In this document: piece by piece, positions 53,729-62,605 of the stretch
Position numbering within the stretch: position 1 is the first letter of the stretch
Layout: the number at the start of each line of letters is the position of its first letter
Assembly (NCBI RefSeq): GCF_003471165.1
Contig: NZ_QRIL01000001.1
Coordinates: 229,608 to 293,607, forward strand
Source: Ruminococcus sp. AM22-13
GTDB taxonomy: Bacteria > Bacillota > Clostridia > Lachnospirales > Lachnospiraceae
Reading direction: 5' to 3'
DNA: 64,000 nucleotides
Position numbers and translations under genes: made by a program
The notes under the pieces: generated by a model
Seen by the model: only the letters and a program-made list of their open reading frames with translations
What the model was told of the DNA's origin: nothing
Databases searched by the model: none

Positions 53729-56700
53729 TTAAAATTTTACAAATTTTGTCTTAGAATATACACCACTTGACTTAATCAACTTCTTATATCTGGTATATAC
53801 TTTCTTCGGAAGTCTCAATGTTACTGTCTTATTGATTGCAAGTCCTTTCTTTCCTACATATTCCAGAACAGAACCATTAATCTTTAAAACTTTAATGGAT
53901 GTACACTGGTAGAATGCTTTTGCACCAATCTTTCTTATGCTTGATGGTAATGTCACATTCTCAAGGTTCAGACACTGAGTAAATGCACAAGTATTAATTA
54001 TCGCAACTCTCTTTCCGAACTTAACAGTTTCCAGACCTGAGCACTGATAGAACGCATATTTACCAACATTTACAACATTATTACCAATAGTTACATTTAC
54101 AATGTCTTCGTTTCTGTAGAATGCCTTATCCTGAATAGCGGTCACTTTGTAGACTTTTCCGCTGATTGTAACACTTGATGGAATAACCAGTGTATCTGTA
54201 ACTTTTGCAAGTCCTGTTACAGTTACTTCTTTTGTTCCTGTAAGCTTATAATTCAGATCACCAACGGAATAAGTATCTCCGATCTGTGGTGTTCCGATCT
54301 TTGTAGTAACTACATCAGAATCTGCTCCCTGATATTTCTTACCTTCCAGTGAACGAACTGCCACTACTTTGTAAGAATATTGTGTTCCCGGTACTGCTTT
54401 GCTGTCTGTCCAGAGAATCTTAGTTGTTTTTGCTACCTGAGTATATTCTTTTTCTGAATCTGCTTTTCTGTATACCAGATAATAACCTGCATATTCTGTC
54501 TCGTCCCATGATAAAGCAATAGATTTGTTTCCTGATTCTGCTGTCAGACTTGTAACCTTTTCAGGCTTAATTACTGTCCACACTGCATTGACTGTAATAT
54601 TTGCAGTAACTTTTGAGAAATCCTTGTCCCATGATAATTCATATCCATTTCTACTGATATATGGATACTCTGCTGCATCACCAGATTTTACTTTTTCTGT
54701 CTTAACAATCTTGCCACGATCTTTAAATGTAACAGTATATTTATTTGTTTCTGATGGACTTACGATGATTGTGGTGTTACCGCCACCGTTACCACTGTCC
54801 TTCTTTGTCCATATTGCATTGACTACCATGTCCTCAGTAACATTGGTATAATCAGCATCCCATGAAAGGGTGTAACCTGGCTTTGATGGAAGTGTAGGCG
54901 GTGTTGCATTCTGCCCGGATGTGACATATTCTGTTTTCTGGGTACGTCCGTTATCCTTGAATACTACTTTGTAATCCGCTGATATAAAGTTAATAGTATT
55001 TGCCTTCGCATATGATTCTGCTGCACTGTCTTTATAGCCATAGATGGTAAGATTGCGGCAATATTTAAACACATCTGAACCAATGTAAGTAACTGATTTT
55101 GGAATGGAAATTTTGGTCAACTTTGTACAATTACCAAATGCGTAATCATTAATCTCTGTTACTGATTCTGGAACTGAAAACTCTTCTAAATTCGTACTTG
55201 CAAAAGCACTATCTGGTATATATTTTATATTCTGTGGATAATTAAAGCTAATAATACCTGTACCTTCAAACGCTTCACTTTCAATGTTTTTAATCGTTGA
55301 TGGTAAAATTATTTCTGTCAAATTACTGCAACTGCCAAAAGCCTGGTAGCCTATCGTTTCTACTCCTTCAGGAATTGTAACTTTTCGCACTGCATCACTT
55401 CCAAGTTCTGGAATATATTTCAGACTCGCCGGAAAAGTAATTTCAGCATTGCAATTTGTAAATACCCTATATCCTAATGAGGTAAGCTTACTTGGTAATA
55501 CAATTTTTTCCAAAGATGTGCAACCATCGAAAGCTGATTCTTCTATTTTTGTTACAGAATCTGGAATAATTATGTTTTTCAATTTATTCATATTCCAGAA
55601 AGAATGTTCTCCAATAGTTTCAACCCCCTCTGCCAATTCTATTGATTCAACAGGTAAATTATCATCTATACTGAAACAAGTTATCTTTTTCAATGTAGAT
55701 GGTAATGAAATGCTTTTTAAATTCAGACAAGCCCTACAGCTATTTTCACCAAGCTCTGTTACTCCTTCAGGAATTATCAAATTTTCTAATGCTTTACAAC
55801 CTTCAAATGCATTAGAACCTATTCTCCTCAATGATGTTGGTAATTTAATAGTGTTTACTTTATAAAAGTAATAAAATATTTCATTTCCCAGAGAAGTAAT
55901 TCCATCTTCTACAATAATATTTTTTATACCATCTGGATATATTGTATCCTCAAACCACCAGCTCGAATCATATGTGCCACCTGTACCAGTTAATGTCAAT
56001 GTATCTCCATCAACAATTGCAGTAACATTATCGCCTACTTTTATCTTTGTTACAGGTTTCTGTGGTCGTTTACTATAATCAGGTGTTACCTTTCTACATA
56101 CATAATCACCGTTTGTATTAGTGGCAAAAATGTAAATATCTACTGCATCTTTGTCTGTGATATCTACATTTATCCATCTTTCACTGTTACCATTCATTTG
56201 TCCGTCATGTCTTGTAGCATCATATATTGGTTGTTCACTATCCTTTTTTACACTTTTTACATAATATGTAACTTCTTTATCAGAAGTACACCTAAAGCTA
56301 TATCGGTAATAATTATTCCAGCCTTGATACAAAATCTTGAAATTTATTGCATTCAATTTCGGAATTTTCTCTATTTTTGTTTCATTACATCTCCGACAAG
56401 TATATTTAATTTCGCCTTCCTCTGTTTCTGTTGCTTGTTTAGTTATTACTCCATTATTCCAGTCATGATCATAAGCAGGAATCTCTTCTTTCTCTTTAGT
56501 AGCTCCACAAATCTCACATCTATATGCCTTAATGCCTTTTTCTGTGCAAGTTGGTTTTTTAATCTGAACTTTTTCTGCTGACCATTCATGCTGTCCCTCG
56601 CCCAACGATTCAAACCTGGTACTATTTTTCTGAGTATCTGTTAATGAATCATAATATTGCTTTGCTCTTGAACAGTCATATCCTTTGATAAGTCTGAGGT

Positions 56701-57775
56701 TTTTACAATCTCTGAATGAACCTGAATTAATCCTAGTTTTGCTTCCATTTATTGTTACTGTTGACAAACGGGAACAATTACAAAATGCATCATTATCTAT
56801 ATATGATACTCTTTCAGGAATAGAAATATCTGTCAATGCTGTACAATTCCAAAACATATCCACAGAAATATTTCCATAATATTCCTTTTCAAAATCAACT
56901 GTTGTTAAATTTGTACAATTTTGAAAAATACACCAATCAACATTCTTTATTGAAGCAGGTATAGTTATTTCTTTTAAACTACTACATTCAGAAAACGCAT
57001 ATTGTCCTATTGTTTCTAGTTTTGATGGCAAAACTATTTCCTTCAAACTGCTACATCCAGAAAACACAAATTCTGGTATTTCAATTAATGCATCTGGTAA
57101 TATAGCCGTGCTAAGTTTGTTGCAAGACTGAAAGCACCTTTTTCCAATACTCTTAACACTATCTGGCACATTTATCTCGATCAAACCACTACAATTATCA
57201 AAACTATAATCTCCTATCGTTTCCAGTCCACCAGGTAAATTTACGCTTTTCACATTATAGCAGTTTTGAAATGCATATCTTCCAATCTTTGTAATAGTCG
57301 ATGATAATGAAATTTCTTTAATATTGCCCCGATATTTATATCCCTGTAAGAAATAATCTCCTACATTGGTAACACCTTCTGAAATTACAATCTTCTGTAC
57401 ATTACTTTTTCCTGCAAATGGATTCTGGTGTTTATTGGTATAATCATATCCATTCTCATAATAATCCCACATATCGCCAGTTCCAGAAATAGTGGCAATA
57501 CCTGTAGAATCATCAAATTCTACCCAAACATCATCACCCATCTGGATTGCATCCTCAGACGGCTTAGAACTGTTTTCTCCTTCACTAGCAACATCCGTAC
57601 TAAACTGATCCGCATCTTCACCATCATTCTCTACTTCTGGCACATCTTCCACATCATCACTGAACTGAACCACATCCTGACCTGTACCATCTGAGAAATC
57701 TGCTGCACTTGCAACGCTGAATGGTTCTACGACCATTGTACTTGCAAGCAGAAAAGCTAACACTTTCTTCTTCAT
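53729..57775 (-). CDS. Leucine-rich-repeat (BspA-like) surface protein with InlB-type and Fn3 domains
   Basis: The 1348-residue secreted protein starts with signal peptide KKKVLAFLLASTMVVEPFSV and an acidic linker. LRR_5 (BspA) repeats run from about 80 to 390 (phrases such as IPDSVKSIGKRCFQSCNKL). A cysteine pair module CEICG/CRRC lies at 415-465, a second LRR block at about 585-930, two InlB B-repeats at about 937-1070 (VVFKDNGRTQKTEYVTSGQN; VTFKDRGKIVKTEKVKSGD), a fibronectin III domain at about 1072-1158 and a third LRR block to the end. Such proteins bind host or microbial surfaces. No LPxTG or other anchor is seen. A c-di-GMP riboswitch and terminator precede it, so expression follows the cell's second messenger. 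It is cargo of the element and about 4 kb long. Confidence 0.92.
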   Translation of the reverse strand: MKKKVLAFLLASTMVVEPFSVASAADFSDGTGQDVVQFSDDVEDVPEVENDGEDADQFSTDVASEGENSSKPSEDAIQMGDDVWVEFDDSTGIATISGTGDMWDYYENGYDYTNKHQNPFAGKSNVQKIVISEGVTNVGDYFLQGYKYRGNIKEISLSSTITKIGRYAFQNCYNVKSVNLPGGLETIGDYSFDNCSGLIEINVPDSVKSIGKRCFQSCNKLSTAILPDALIEIPEFVFSGCSSLKEIVLPSKLETIGQYAFSECSSLKEITIPASIKNVDWCIFQNCTNLTTVDFEKEYYGNISVDMFWNCTALTDISIPERVSYIDNDAFCNCSRLSTVTINGSKTRINSGSFRDCKNLRLIKGYDCSRAKQYYDSLTDTQKNSTRFESLGEGQHEWSAEKVQIKKPTCTEKGIKAYRCEICGATKEKEEIPAYDHDWNNGVITKQATETEEGEIKYTCRRCNETKIEKIPKLNAINFKILYQGWNNYYRYSFRCTSDKEVTYYVKSVKKDSEQPIYDATRHDGQMNGNSERWINVDITDKDAVDIYIFATNTNGDYVCRKVTPDYSKRPQKPVTKIKVGDNVTAIVDGDTLTLTGTGGTYDSSWWFEDTIYPDGIKNIIVEDGITSLGNEIFYYFYKVNTIKLPTSLRRIGSNAFEGCKALENLIIPEGVTELGENSCRACLNLKSISLPSTLKKITCFSIDDNLPVESIELAEGVETIGEHSFWNMNKLKNIIIPDSVTKIEESAFDGCTSLEKIVLPSKLTSLGYRVFTNCNAEITFPASLKYIPELGSDAVRKVTIPEGVETIGYQAFGSCSNLTEIILPSTIKNIESEAFEGTGIISFNYPQNIKYIPDSAFASTNLEEFSVPESVTEINDYAFGNCTKLTKISIPKSVTYIGSDVFKYCRNLTIYGYKDSAAESYAKANTINFISADYKVVFKDNGRTQKTEYVTSGQNATPPTLPSKPGYTLSWDADYTNVTEDMVVNAIWTKKDSGNGGGNTTIIVSPSETNKYTVTFKDRGKIVKTEKVKSGDAAEYPYISRNGYELSWDKDFSKVTANITVNAVWTVIKPEKVTSLTAESGNKSIALSWDETEYAGYYLVYRKADSEKEYTQVAKTTKILWTDSKAVPGTQYSYKVVAVRSLEGKKYQGADSDVVTTKIGTPQIGDTYSVGDLNYKLTGTKEVTVTGLAKVTDTLVIPSSVTISGKVYKVTAIQDKAFYRNEDIVNVTIGNNVVNVGKYAFYQCSGLETVKFGKRVAIINTCAFTQCLNLENVTLPSSIRKIGAKAFYQCTSIKVLKINGSVLEYVGKKGLAINKTVTLRLPKKVYTRYKKLIKSSGVYSKTKFVKF

Positions 57776-57807
57776 TCTTTCATCCTCTTTTCTCTGTTTC
57801 TTTTTAT

Positions 57808-57848
57808 AAAAAAAGCCACTGCTTCTAATCCCCGAAAAGCAATGCCTT
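57808..57848 (-). terminator. Riboswitch expression-platform terminator
   Basis: Minus strand GGCATTGCTT pairs with AAGCAGTGGC apart from one G-G mismatch and one wobble, followed by T7. It stands between the aptamer and the surface-protein ATG. Confidence 0.8.
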
Positions 57849-57858
57849 AATTATCATA

Positions 57859-57935
57859 GTTGCAACTGGCTGTCATACATTCGCTTAGACCCTGTAGTTT
57901 TGCGTCACCGGATTTCTCCGGCTATGCCGTATTTA
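57859..57935 (-). promoter_or_regulatory. Cyclic di-GMP-I (GEMM-I) riboswitch
   Basis: On the minus strand the aptamer shows GGCATAG, a CCGGA-GAAA-TCCGG stem with GAAA tetraloop, GTGACGCAAAACTACAGGGT followed by CTAAG, and ATGACAGCCAGTTGC: the conserved core, tetraloop and receptor of the c-di-GMP-I class. The intrinsic terminator at 57808-57848 follows. It senses c-di-GMP and controls transcription into the LRR surface-protein gene. Whether ligand turns it on or off is not decided from sequence alone. Confidence 0.9.
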
Positions 57936-57990
57936 GTTTTATTGTGTGTGATACACTTTACGTAGTTTTCACAGAATGTTCACACACATT

Positions 57991-58018
57991 ATTGTACTAC
58001 ATTTTTGTAAAATGTCTA
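57991..58018 (-). promoter_or_regulatory. Promoter of the riboswitch-controlled surface-protein gene
   Basis: Minus strand TAGACA (58018-58013), 16 nt, TACAAT (57996-57991); start expected near 57984, about 50 nt before the aptamer. Confidence 0.65.
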
Positions 58019-58207
58019 TAGATATTTATATATTTTCTATCTATCACCTTAACAATATTGCTTCTACAATTTTATCTCACCTCACCGGGCTATTGGTCGC
58101 CCAACAAGCGACATTTTTTGTATCAGTATTATTTTATCCTACTTTATACTATTTTTCAATATTATATCGCCTTTTTGCTATACTAATCAGCAAAAGGAGA
58201 GCTTCAC

Positions 58208-58360
58208 ATGAAACCATTGAAAAATAAGGTAAGCATCACACTGGATGCCGATATCATAGATAAGATTAAAGAACTTGCAGAGGAAGATGATCGTTCTTTC
58301 AGTCAGTACATTAATCTTGTACTGAGAGAACATATCAAGAATCTGGAGAAGACAGAATAA
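58208..58360 (+). CDS. Ribbon-helix-helix (Arc-like) protein, 50 aa
   Basis: AAAGGAGAG stands 7 nt before ATG 58208. KPLKNKVSITLDADIIDKIK, then ELAEEDDRSFSQYINLVLRE is a textbook RHH fold (V-S-I-T-L strand, two helices with R-S-F-S turn). It lies near the right end of the element, divergent from the surface-protein gene, and may regulate that promoter or excision. A terminator follows. Confidence 0.85.
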   Translation: MKPLKNKVSITLDADIIDKIKELAEEDDRSFSQYINLVLREHIKNLEKTE

Positions 58361-58416
58361 ATAATATTGATCTGAAGATGTGGCGTCACAGATAACTAAT
58401 CTTCAGAGTGAAAAAA

Positions 58417-58455
58417 GGGCAGCTGAGTATGTCATTTACTCAACCGCCCTATTAT
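58417..58455 (+). terminator. Terminator of the right-end RHH gene
   Basis: GGGC-x-G-x-TGAGTA pairs with TACTCA-x-C-x-GCCC (58417-58449), followed by TATTATTAT. Confidence 0.7.
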
Positions 58456-58459
58456 TATG

Positions 58460-58692
58460 TCTTGAAATATTGAGAGTTCTGTCTGCTGCAACGTGTCTTG
58501 AATACCACGCTCTACGCTCTCTACAGACCTGTCTCTCATCTGTTCAGAACGTTCTCTATACCGCCTATTCGTGCCATGCGTCCGTCCTGCGGATGGGAGT
58601 GTTATCTTCTTCGGATAGCGCTGAGAGTCGCTGTAGTGACGAGATACAGGCTTGTAAAGATACGGCTGATAAAATTCTGCAAAGTTCAGGGT
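58460..58692. other. Gene-free stretch at the right end of the element
   Basis: A frame of about 100 codons exists on the plus strand but has no ribosome site, runs through the preceding terminator and is Cys/Ser-rich in the manner of chance frames. I see nothing else here. Confidence 0.4.
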
Positions 58693-58740
58693 AAAAAAAG
58701 GCTCACATCAAATTGCCTTGCAGCATATCTGATATGAGCC
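58693..58740 (-). terminator. Terminator downstream of metA, inside the element
   Basis: Minus strand GGCTCA (extended by GAT/ATC) pairs with TGAGCC (58740-58700), followed by T7. It would stop metA transcripts from entering the element's right end. Confidence 0.75.
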
Positions 58741-58821
58741 AACACGTCATATAATACGATAGATGGGTTATCGTTTTATCTTAAAAGGTTTCCATACATA
58801 TGTGATTTAAAAAAAAATTTC

Positions 58822-58866
58822 GTACACCATTTTTTTAAGTTCCGTACACCATTTTTACACCATTTT
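58822..58866. promoter_or_regulatory. Right arm-type integrase repeats
   Basis: GTACACCATTTTTTT at 58822 and GTACACCATTTTTACACCAT at 58844-58863 match the left-end repeats (29141-29164) in sequence and orientation. Confidence 0.65.
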
Positions 58867-58922
58867 CGTGTGAAAATACGTGAAATTACGGTAAAATACG
58901 TGAAATCGTAAATCTCCGCAAA

Positions 58923-58992
58923 TGCCCTTTAAATCTCGCTGAAATCCGGTGTTCCGTACAGGTCGAATGGAGTGCTCTGATATACGTAATAA
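58923..58992. repeat. Right attachment-site copy (current metA 3' end)
   Basis: Identical to 28986-29048 over 63 bp, with six more matching bases after one mismatch (58986 G, 29049 A). It supplies the last 21 codons and the stop of metA, so the host gene is restored. Confidence 0.95.
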
Positions 58993-59861
58993 TTCAGCCA
59001 GTTTGTATAGAGGTTGTTTGCATGAGCTCTCCACATAAGAAGTGGTCTGTTCTCCGGGTTATTGTCTTTGTAATAGTTCTCAGGTATCTCTATCGGAAGA
59101 TTTTTGCTGACATCTCGCTTGTATTCTCCGTCAAGTGTCACGCGGTCATATTCCGGATGTCCCATTACGAAAATCTTGCGGCCACCATCTGCCATTGCGA
59201 GGAAAAGTCCTGCTTCTTCTGATTCTGCAAGTACTGTCAGTTCTTTACAGTTATGGATATCTTCGATTGGCACTTCGGTGTGTCTGGAATGTGGTGCAAG
59301 GAACATATCGTCAAAGCCTCGTACCAGCGGGATCTTACGATTCAGCACTTTATGCCAGAAAAGGCCGAACATTTTTTTATCCAGTTTACGTTTCTTCAGG
59401 CCATAGTGATGATAAAGTCCAGCCTGGGCAGCCCAGCACAGATAAATCGTAGATGTCACATGATCATTCGTCCAATCCATAATCTCTGCCAATTCGTTCC
59501 AGTAGTCCACTTCTTCAAACTCCATCTGCTCTACCGGCGCACCTGTGATGATCATTCCATCATACTTATTATCCTTTAACTCCGGAAATGTCTGATAAAA
59601 TTTATTCAGGTGACTCATGGAAGTATTCTTGGATTCATGGCTCTGTACCGCCATAAATGTTACATCCACCTGAAGCGGTGTATTGGAAAGAGAACGAAGG
59701 AGCTGAAGCTCTGTCTCCTCTTTCAGAGGCATCAGATTCAGAATAAGGATCTGAATCGGGCGGATATCCTGATGGGACGCACGGGATTCATCCATTACGA
59801 AAATATTTTCTTTTTCCAGAATTTCTTTTACGGGCAGATCACCCTGTATTTTAATTGGCAT
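58929..59861 (-). CDS. metA: Homoserine O-acetyltransferase MetA
   Basis: This 310-residue enzyme of the MetA (class I amidotransferase-like) family has nucleophile Cys142 (IYLCWAAQAGLYHHYG), catalytic His235 and Glu237 (VMGHPEYDR), and Glu111 (GAPVEQMEFEEVDYW). In this family Glu111 marks acetyl-CoA users, while Gly111 marks succinyl-CoA users, so the product should be O-acetylhomoserine for methionine synthesis. It starts 37 nt after ligA, with AGGAG upstream. The last 21 codons belong to the attachment-site repeat of the integrated element, and the reading frame is intact. Confidence 0.96.
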   Translation of the reverse strand: MPIKIQGDLPVKEILEKENIFVMDESRASHQDIRPIQILILNLMPLKEETELQLLRSLSNTPLQVDVTFMAVQSHESKNTSMSHLNKFYQTFPELKDNKYDGMIITGAPVEQMEFEEVDYWNELAEIMDWTNDHVTSTIYLCWAAQAGLYHHYGLKKRKLDKKMFGLFWHKVLNRKIPLVRGFDDMFLAPHSRHTEVPIEDIHNCKELTVLAESEEAGLFLAMADGGRKIFVMGHPEYDRVTLDGEYKRDVSKNLPIEIPENYYKDNNPENRPLLMWRAHANNLYTNWLNYYVYQSTPFDLYGTPDFSEI

Positions 59862-59898
59862 TTTTCTTTTCTCCTGTTGTCTTATTTTTTATTTACAC

Positions 59899-61857
59899 TC
59901 ACTGCTGTGCCATCTTAAGGAAGTCTTTCTCCGAAAGAATCGGAATTCCCAGCTCCTTAGCTTTCTTATTCTTGGAAGAATTAGAAGTCGTATCATTATT
60001 GATCAGGTAATTCGTCTTAGATGTCACAGAGCCTGTAACCTTGCCTCCCAGTGATTCAATAAATTCCTTCGCCTGCGCTCTGTTTGCAAAATGTTCTACG
60101 CTTCCGGTGATAACGAAATTCATGTTCCGGAAAATCTGCTCGCCGGTCTTTTCTTCTTTCTTGATGGTCAGATAGCTCATCAGATGATCCAGTTTCTTAT
60201 TATTCTCTTCTTTTGCAAAATAATCTGTCAGGCTTCTGGCAATCACCGGTCCAATAGTGTCAATGGAGCTGACCTCTTCTTCATCCGCATGGCGGATTTT
60301 CTCCAGGTCATCATCAAAGTGTCGGCAGATTACTTTTGCATTTGCAAGTCCGATATTTGCAATTCCCAGACTGTAGATTACTTTTGCCAGAGTCGTCTCT
60401 TTTGCCTTATCCAGGCTGGCGATCAGGTTCTCAAAGGATTTCTCCCCGAATCCATCCATCTCTACGATCTCATCTCTGTGTTTCGCAATCTCAAAAATAT
60501 CTCCGAAATCATGGATAAATCCTCTGGCAATAAATTTTTCCAGTGTTGCTTCAGACAATCCATCTATATTCATGGCATCTCTGCTTGCAAAAAGGGCAAA
60601 GGATTTAATCTTCTTGGCTGCGCAATCCGGGTTTGTGCAATAAAGTGCTTCTACATCATTCACCTTCTGAATCTCTGTGGCATGTCCACAGGCCGGACAG
60701 GTTTCCGGTATCTCCAGTTTACTGCTGCGGGTAAGATTCTCTGCAATCTGTGGAATGATCATATTCGCCTTGTACACCGTGATTATATCTCCGATACCGA
60801 GTTCCAGTTCTTTTACAATGCTGACATTATGCACACTGGCACGGCTGACAGTTGTCCCCTCCAGTTCAACCGGTTCAAAAACCGCCACCGGATTGATCAG
60901 ACCGGTTCTTGACGGGCTCCACTCAATTTCCAAAAGGTGCGTTTCTTTGATCTCATCTGCCCATTTAAAAGCAAATGCATTTCTCGGAAACTTCGCGGTT
61001 CTTCCCAGGGAATCTCCGTATGCAATGTCATCATAAAGTGCCACCAGGCCGTCTGACGGGAAATCATTCTCTGTAATCGCTGTCGAAAAATATTCCATCG
61101 CTTCATCCAATGTAGCACCAGTCACTACCCGGTATTCAACCACATCAAATCCCTGTTCTTTCAGCCACTCAAACTGTCTTTCTCTTGAGTTCCTGAAATC
61201 TACATTCTCTGCGCTTACAAGCGCGAACGCATAGAATCGTACATTTCTGCGAGCTGTGATCTCATTGTTGAGCTGACGTACGGATCCGCTGCATAAGTTT
61301 CTGGGATTTTTATATTTGGCATCTACATCCTCTATCGACTCATTGATCCGTTCAAAATCGGAATATGTGATGATTGCTTCCCCACGAAGTACAAGTCTTC
61401 CCTGATAAGGAATCTTGAGCGGAACATTCTTAAATACTCTGGCATTATTTGTGACAACCTCACCTACTACACCATTTCCACGAGTGACAGCTTTTGCAAG
61501 TTCACCATTTTCATAAGTAAGAACGATCGTCAGTCCGTCCAGTTTCCATGACAGAAGCGTTTTGTGTTCTCCCATGAAGTCCCGCAGGACCTCTCTGTCT
61601 TTCGTCTTATCCAGAGACAACATCGGTGACTCATGCTCTTCTTTCGGAAGCTGGTCAACGGCTTCGTACCCTACGCTGATGGTTGGACTGTTTGCCAGAA
61701 TGGTTCCGGTTTCCTTTTCCAGTGCCTGTAGCTCGTCGTACATCTGATCGTACTCTCTGTTGCTTATGAGTTCTATATCCTGCTGGTAATACGCCTTTGC
61801 TGCTTTGTCCAGTTTCTGCACCAGCTCTTTCATTCGCGTGATTGCTGCTGTTTCCAT
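59899..61857 (-). CDS. ligA: NAD-dependent DNA ligase LigA
   Basis: The 652-residue protein has the NAD-binding Ia domain (KAYYQQDIELISNREYDQMY), the adenylation Lys in SWKLDGLTIVL, TRGNG (usual TRGDG) and GEVVT (usual GEDVT), an OB fold, a zinc finger with CPAC and, about 18 residues on, CTNPDC, HhH motifs (GFGEKSFENLIASL; IDTIGPVIARSL) and a C-terminal BRCT domain (VITGSVEHFANRAQAKEF). It seals nicks in DNA. The two substituted motifs place it in a divergent Clostridia subgroup, and the cell may have another ligase elsewhere. ATG 61857 has AGGAGG 5 nt upstream. Its first 203 nt overlap the out-of-frame end of the upstream synthase. Confidence 0.93.
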   Translation of the reverse strand: METAAITRMKELVQKLDKAAKAYYQQDIELISNREYDQMYDELQALEKETGTILANSPTISVGYEAVDQLPKEEHESPMLSLDKTKDREVLRDFMGEHKTLLSWKLDGLTIVLTYENGELAKAVTRGNGVVGEVVTNNARVFKNVPLKIPYQGRLVLRGEAIITYSDFERINESIEDVDAKYKNPRNLCSGSVRQLNNEITARRNVRFYAFALVSAENVDFRNSRERQFEWLKEQGFDVVEYRVVTGATLDEAMEYFSTAITENDFPSDGLVALYDDIAYGDSLGRTAKFPRNAFAFKWADEIKETHLLEIEWSPSRTGLINPVAVFEPVELEGTTVSRASVHNVSIVKELELGIGDIITVYKANMIIPQIAENLTRSSKLEIPETCPACGHATEIQKVNDVEALYCTNPDCAAKKIKSFALFASRDAMNIDGLSEATLEKFIARGFIHDFGDIFEIAKHRDEIVEMDGFGEKSFENLIASLDKAKETTLAKVIYSLGIANIGLANAKVICRHFDDDLEKIRHADEEEVSSIDTIGPVIARSLTDYFAKEENNKKLDHLMSYLTIKKEEKTGEQIFRNMNFVITGSVEHFANRAQAKEFIESLGGKVTGSVTSKTNYLINNDTTSNSSKNKKAKELGIPILSEKDFLKMAQQ

Positions 61858-62599
61858 TGTATCCTCCTGTTTCGATCACTGTTTCGCTGGAAGAAGATAC
61901 CAGCAAACGGTTCAGTTCTTTCCATTCCCGGGCAGTGATCTCTCTGTATTCGCCTTCTTTAATTCCATCCAGAGTCAGATTCATAATTCTGATTCTCTTT
62001 AACTTCTGTACTTCATATCCCAGATACTGACACATTCTGCGAATCTGCCGGTTCAGTCCCTGAGTCAGGATGATCCGGAAGCTGCATTCTCCCGTCTGCA
62101 CTACATTGCACGGTCTTGTCACCGTATCCAGAATCGGAACTCCCCTGCTCATTCTGCGGATAAATTCTTTATCTAAAGGCTTGTTTACTGTAACAAAGTA
62201 TTCTTTCTCGTGATAGTTACCTGCACGCATAATCTTATTTACCAAATCGCCCTCATTTGTCAAAAGCAGCAGACCCTGTGACTCCTTGTCCAGTCTGCCT
62301 ACAGGGTAGATCCGTAAAGGATAATCCAGGTAATCTGTCACTGTTGTTTCCTGGCGCTGTTGTTTCGTGCTGCACACGATTCCTCTGGGTTTATTAAAAA
62401 GAAGCATTACTTTTTTTTCATTTTTATGGACAGGTACATTGTCTATACAGATTTCATCTTCTGTGCTTACCTTCTGACCGCTTACAGCTTTCTGGCCGTT
62501 CACAGTGATCCTTTCTTCTTCGATCATCCGGTCCGCCTCACGTCTGGAGCATACACCCGCCTCGCTTAAATATTTGTTAATTCTGATTTTTTCGTTCAT
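61655..62599 (-). CDS. rluF: RluF-like 23S rRNA pseudouridine synthase with an aberrant C-terminal tail
   Basis: The start is ATG 62599 (MNEKIRINKYLSEAGVCSRR, an S4 RNA-binding domain at 1-60), followed by the RsuA/RluB/RluF catalytic domain with YPVGRLDKESQGLLLLTNEG, where Asp is catalytic, and GLNRQIRRMCQYLGYEVQKL. It isomerises uridine in rRNA. After about residue 240 (LVSSSSETVIETGG) the frame runs 203 nt into ligA in another reading frame, giving a Gly/Asn/Arg/His-rich tail of about 70 residues that other family members do not need. A stop codon has probably been lost near 61860. The promoter at 62606-62634 stands 6 nt before ATG. Confidence 0.88.
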   Translation of the reverse strand: MNEKIRINKYLSEAGVCSRREADRMIEEERITVNGQKAVSGQKVSTEDEICIDNVPVHKNEKKVMLLFNKPRGIVCSTKQQRQETTVTDYLDYPLRIYPVGRLDKESQGLLLLTNEGDLVNKIMRAGNYHEKEYFVTVNKPLDKEFIRRMSRGVPILDTVTRPCNVVQTGECSFRIILTQGLNRQIRRMCQYLGYEVQKLKRIRIMNLTLDGIKEGEYREITAREWKELNRLLVSSSSETVIETGGYNGNSSNHANERAGAETGQSSKGVLPAGYRTHKQQRVRSDVRRATGTGKGNRNHSGKQSNHQRRVRSR

Positions 62600-62605
62600 T
62601 TTTCT

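Larger units (their letters stand above)
28986..58992. mobile_element. 30-kb integrative element inserted in the 3' end of metA
   Basis: It is bounded by 70-bp direct repeats of the metA 3' end, with a tyrosine integrase next to the left repeat and clustered TACACCATTTTT arm-type repeats just inside both ends. Contents are integrase, excisionase-like HTH, replication initiator-like gene with iterons, ArdC, a type I toxin, RHH regulators, BRO antirepressor, a lone giant tape-measure gene and a surface-protein cargo. No capsid, portal, terminase, relaxase or type IV secretion genes are visible. Classes that fit are a phage satellite, a phage-plasmid remnant, or an integrative plasmid-like element moved by a helper. 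Confidence 0.92.

Noticed and set aside
58380..58694. 104-codon plus-strand frame near the right end of the element
   Set aside because: Passes through a terminator, no ribosome site, chance-like composition.
28986..58992. Element considered as a complete prophage or a conjugative element
   Set aside because: No terminase, portal, capsid, tail tube, lysis, relaxase, coupling or secretion genes are recognisable on either strand.
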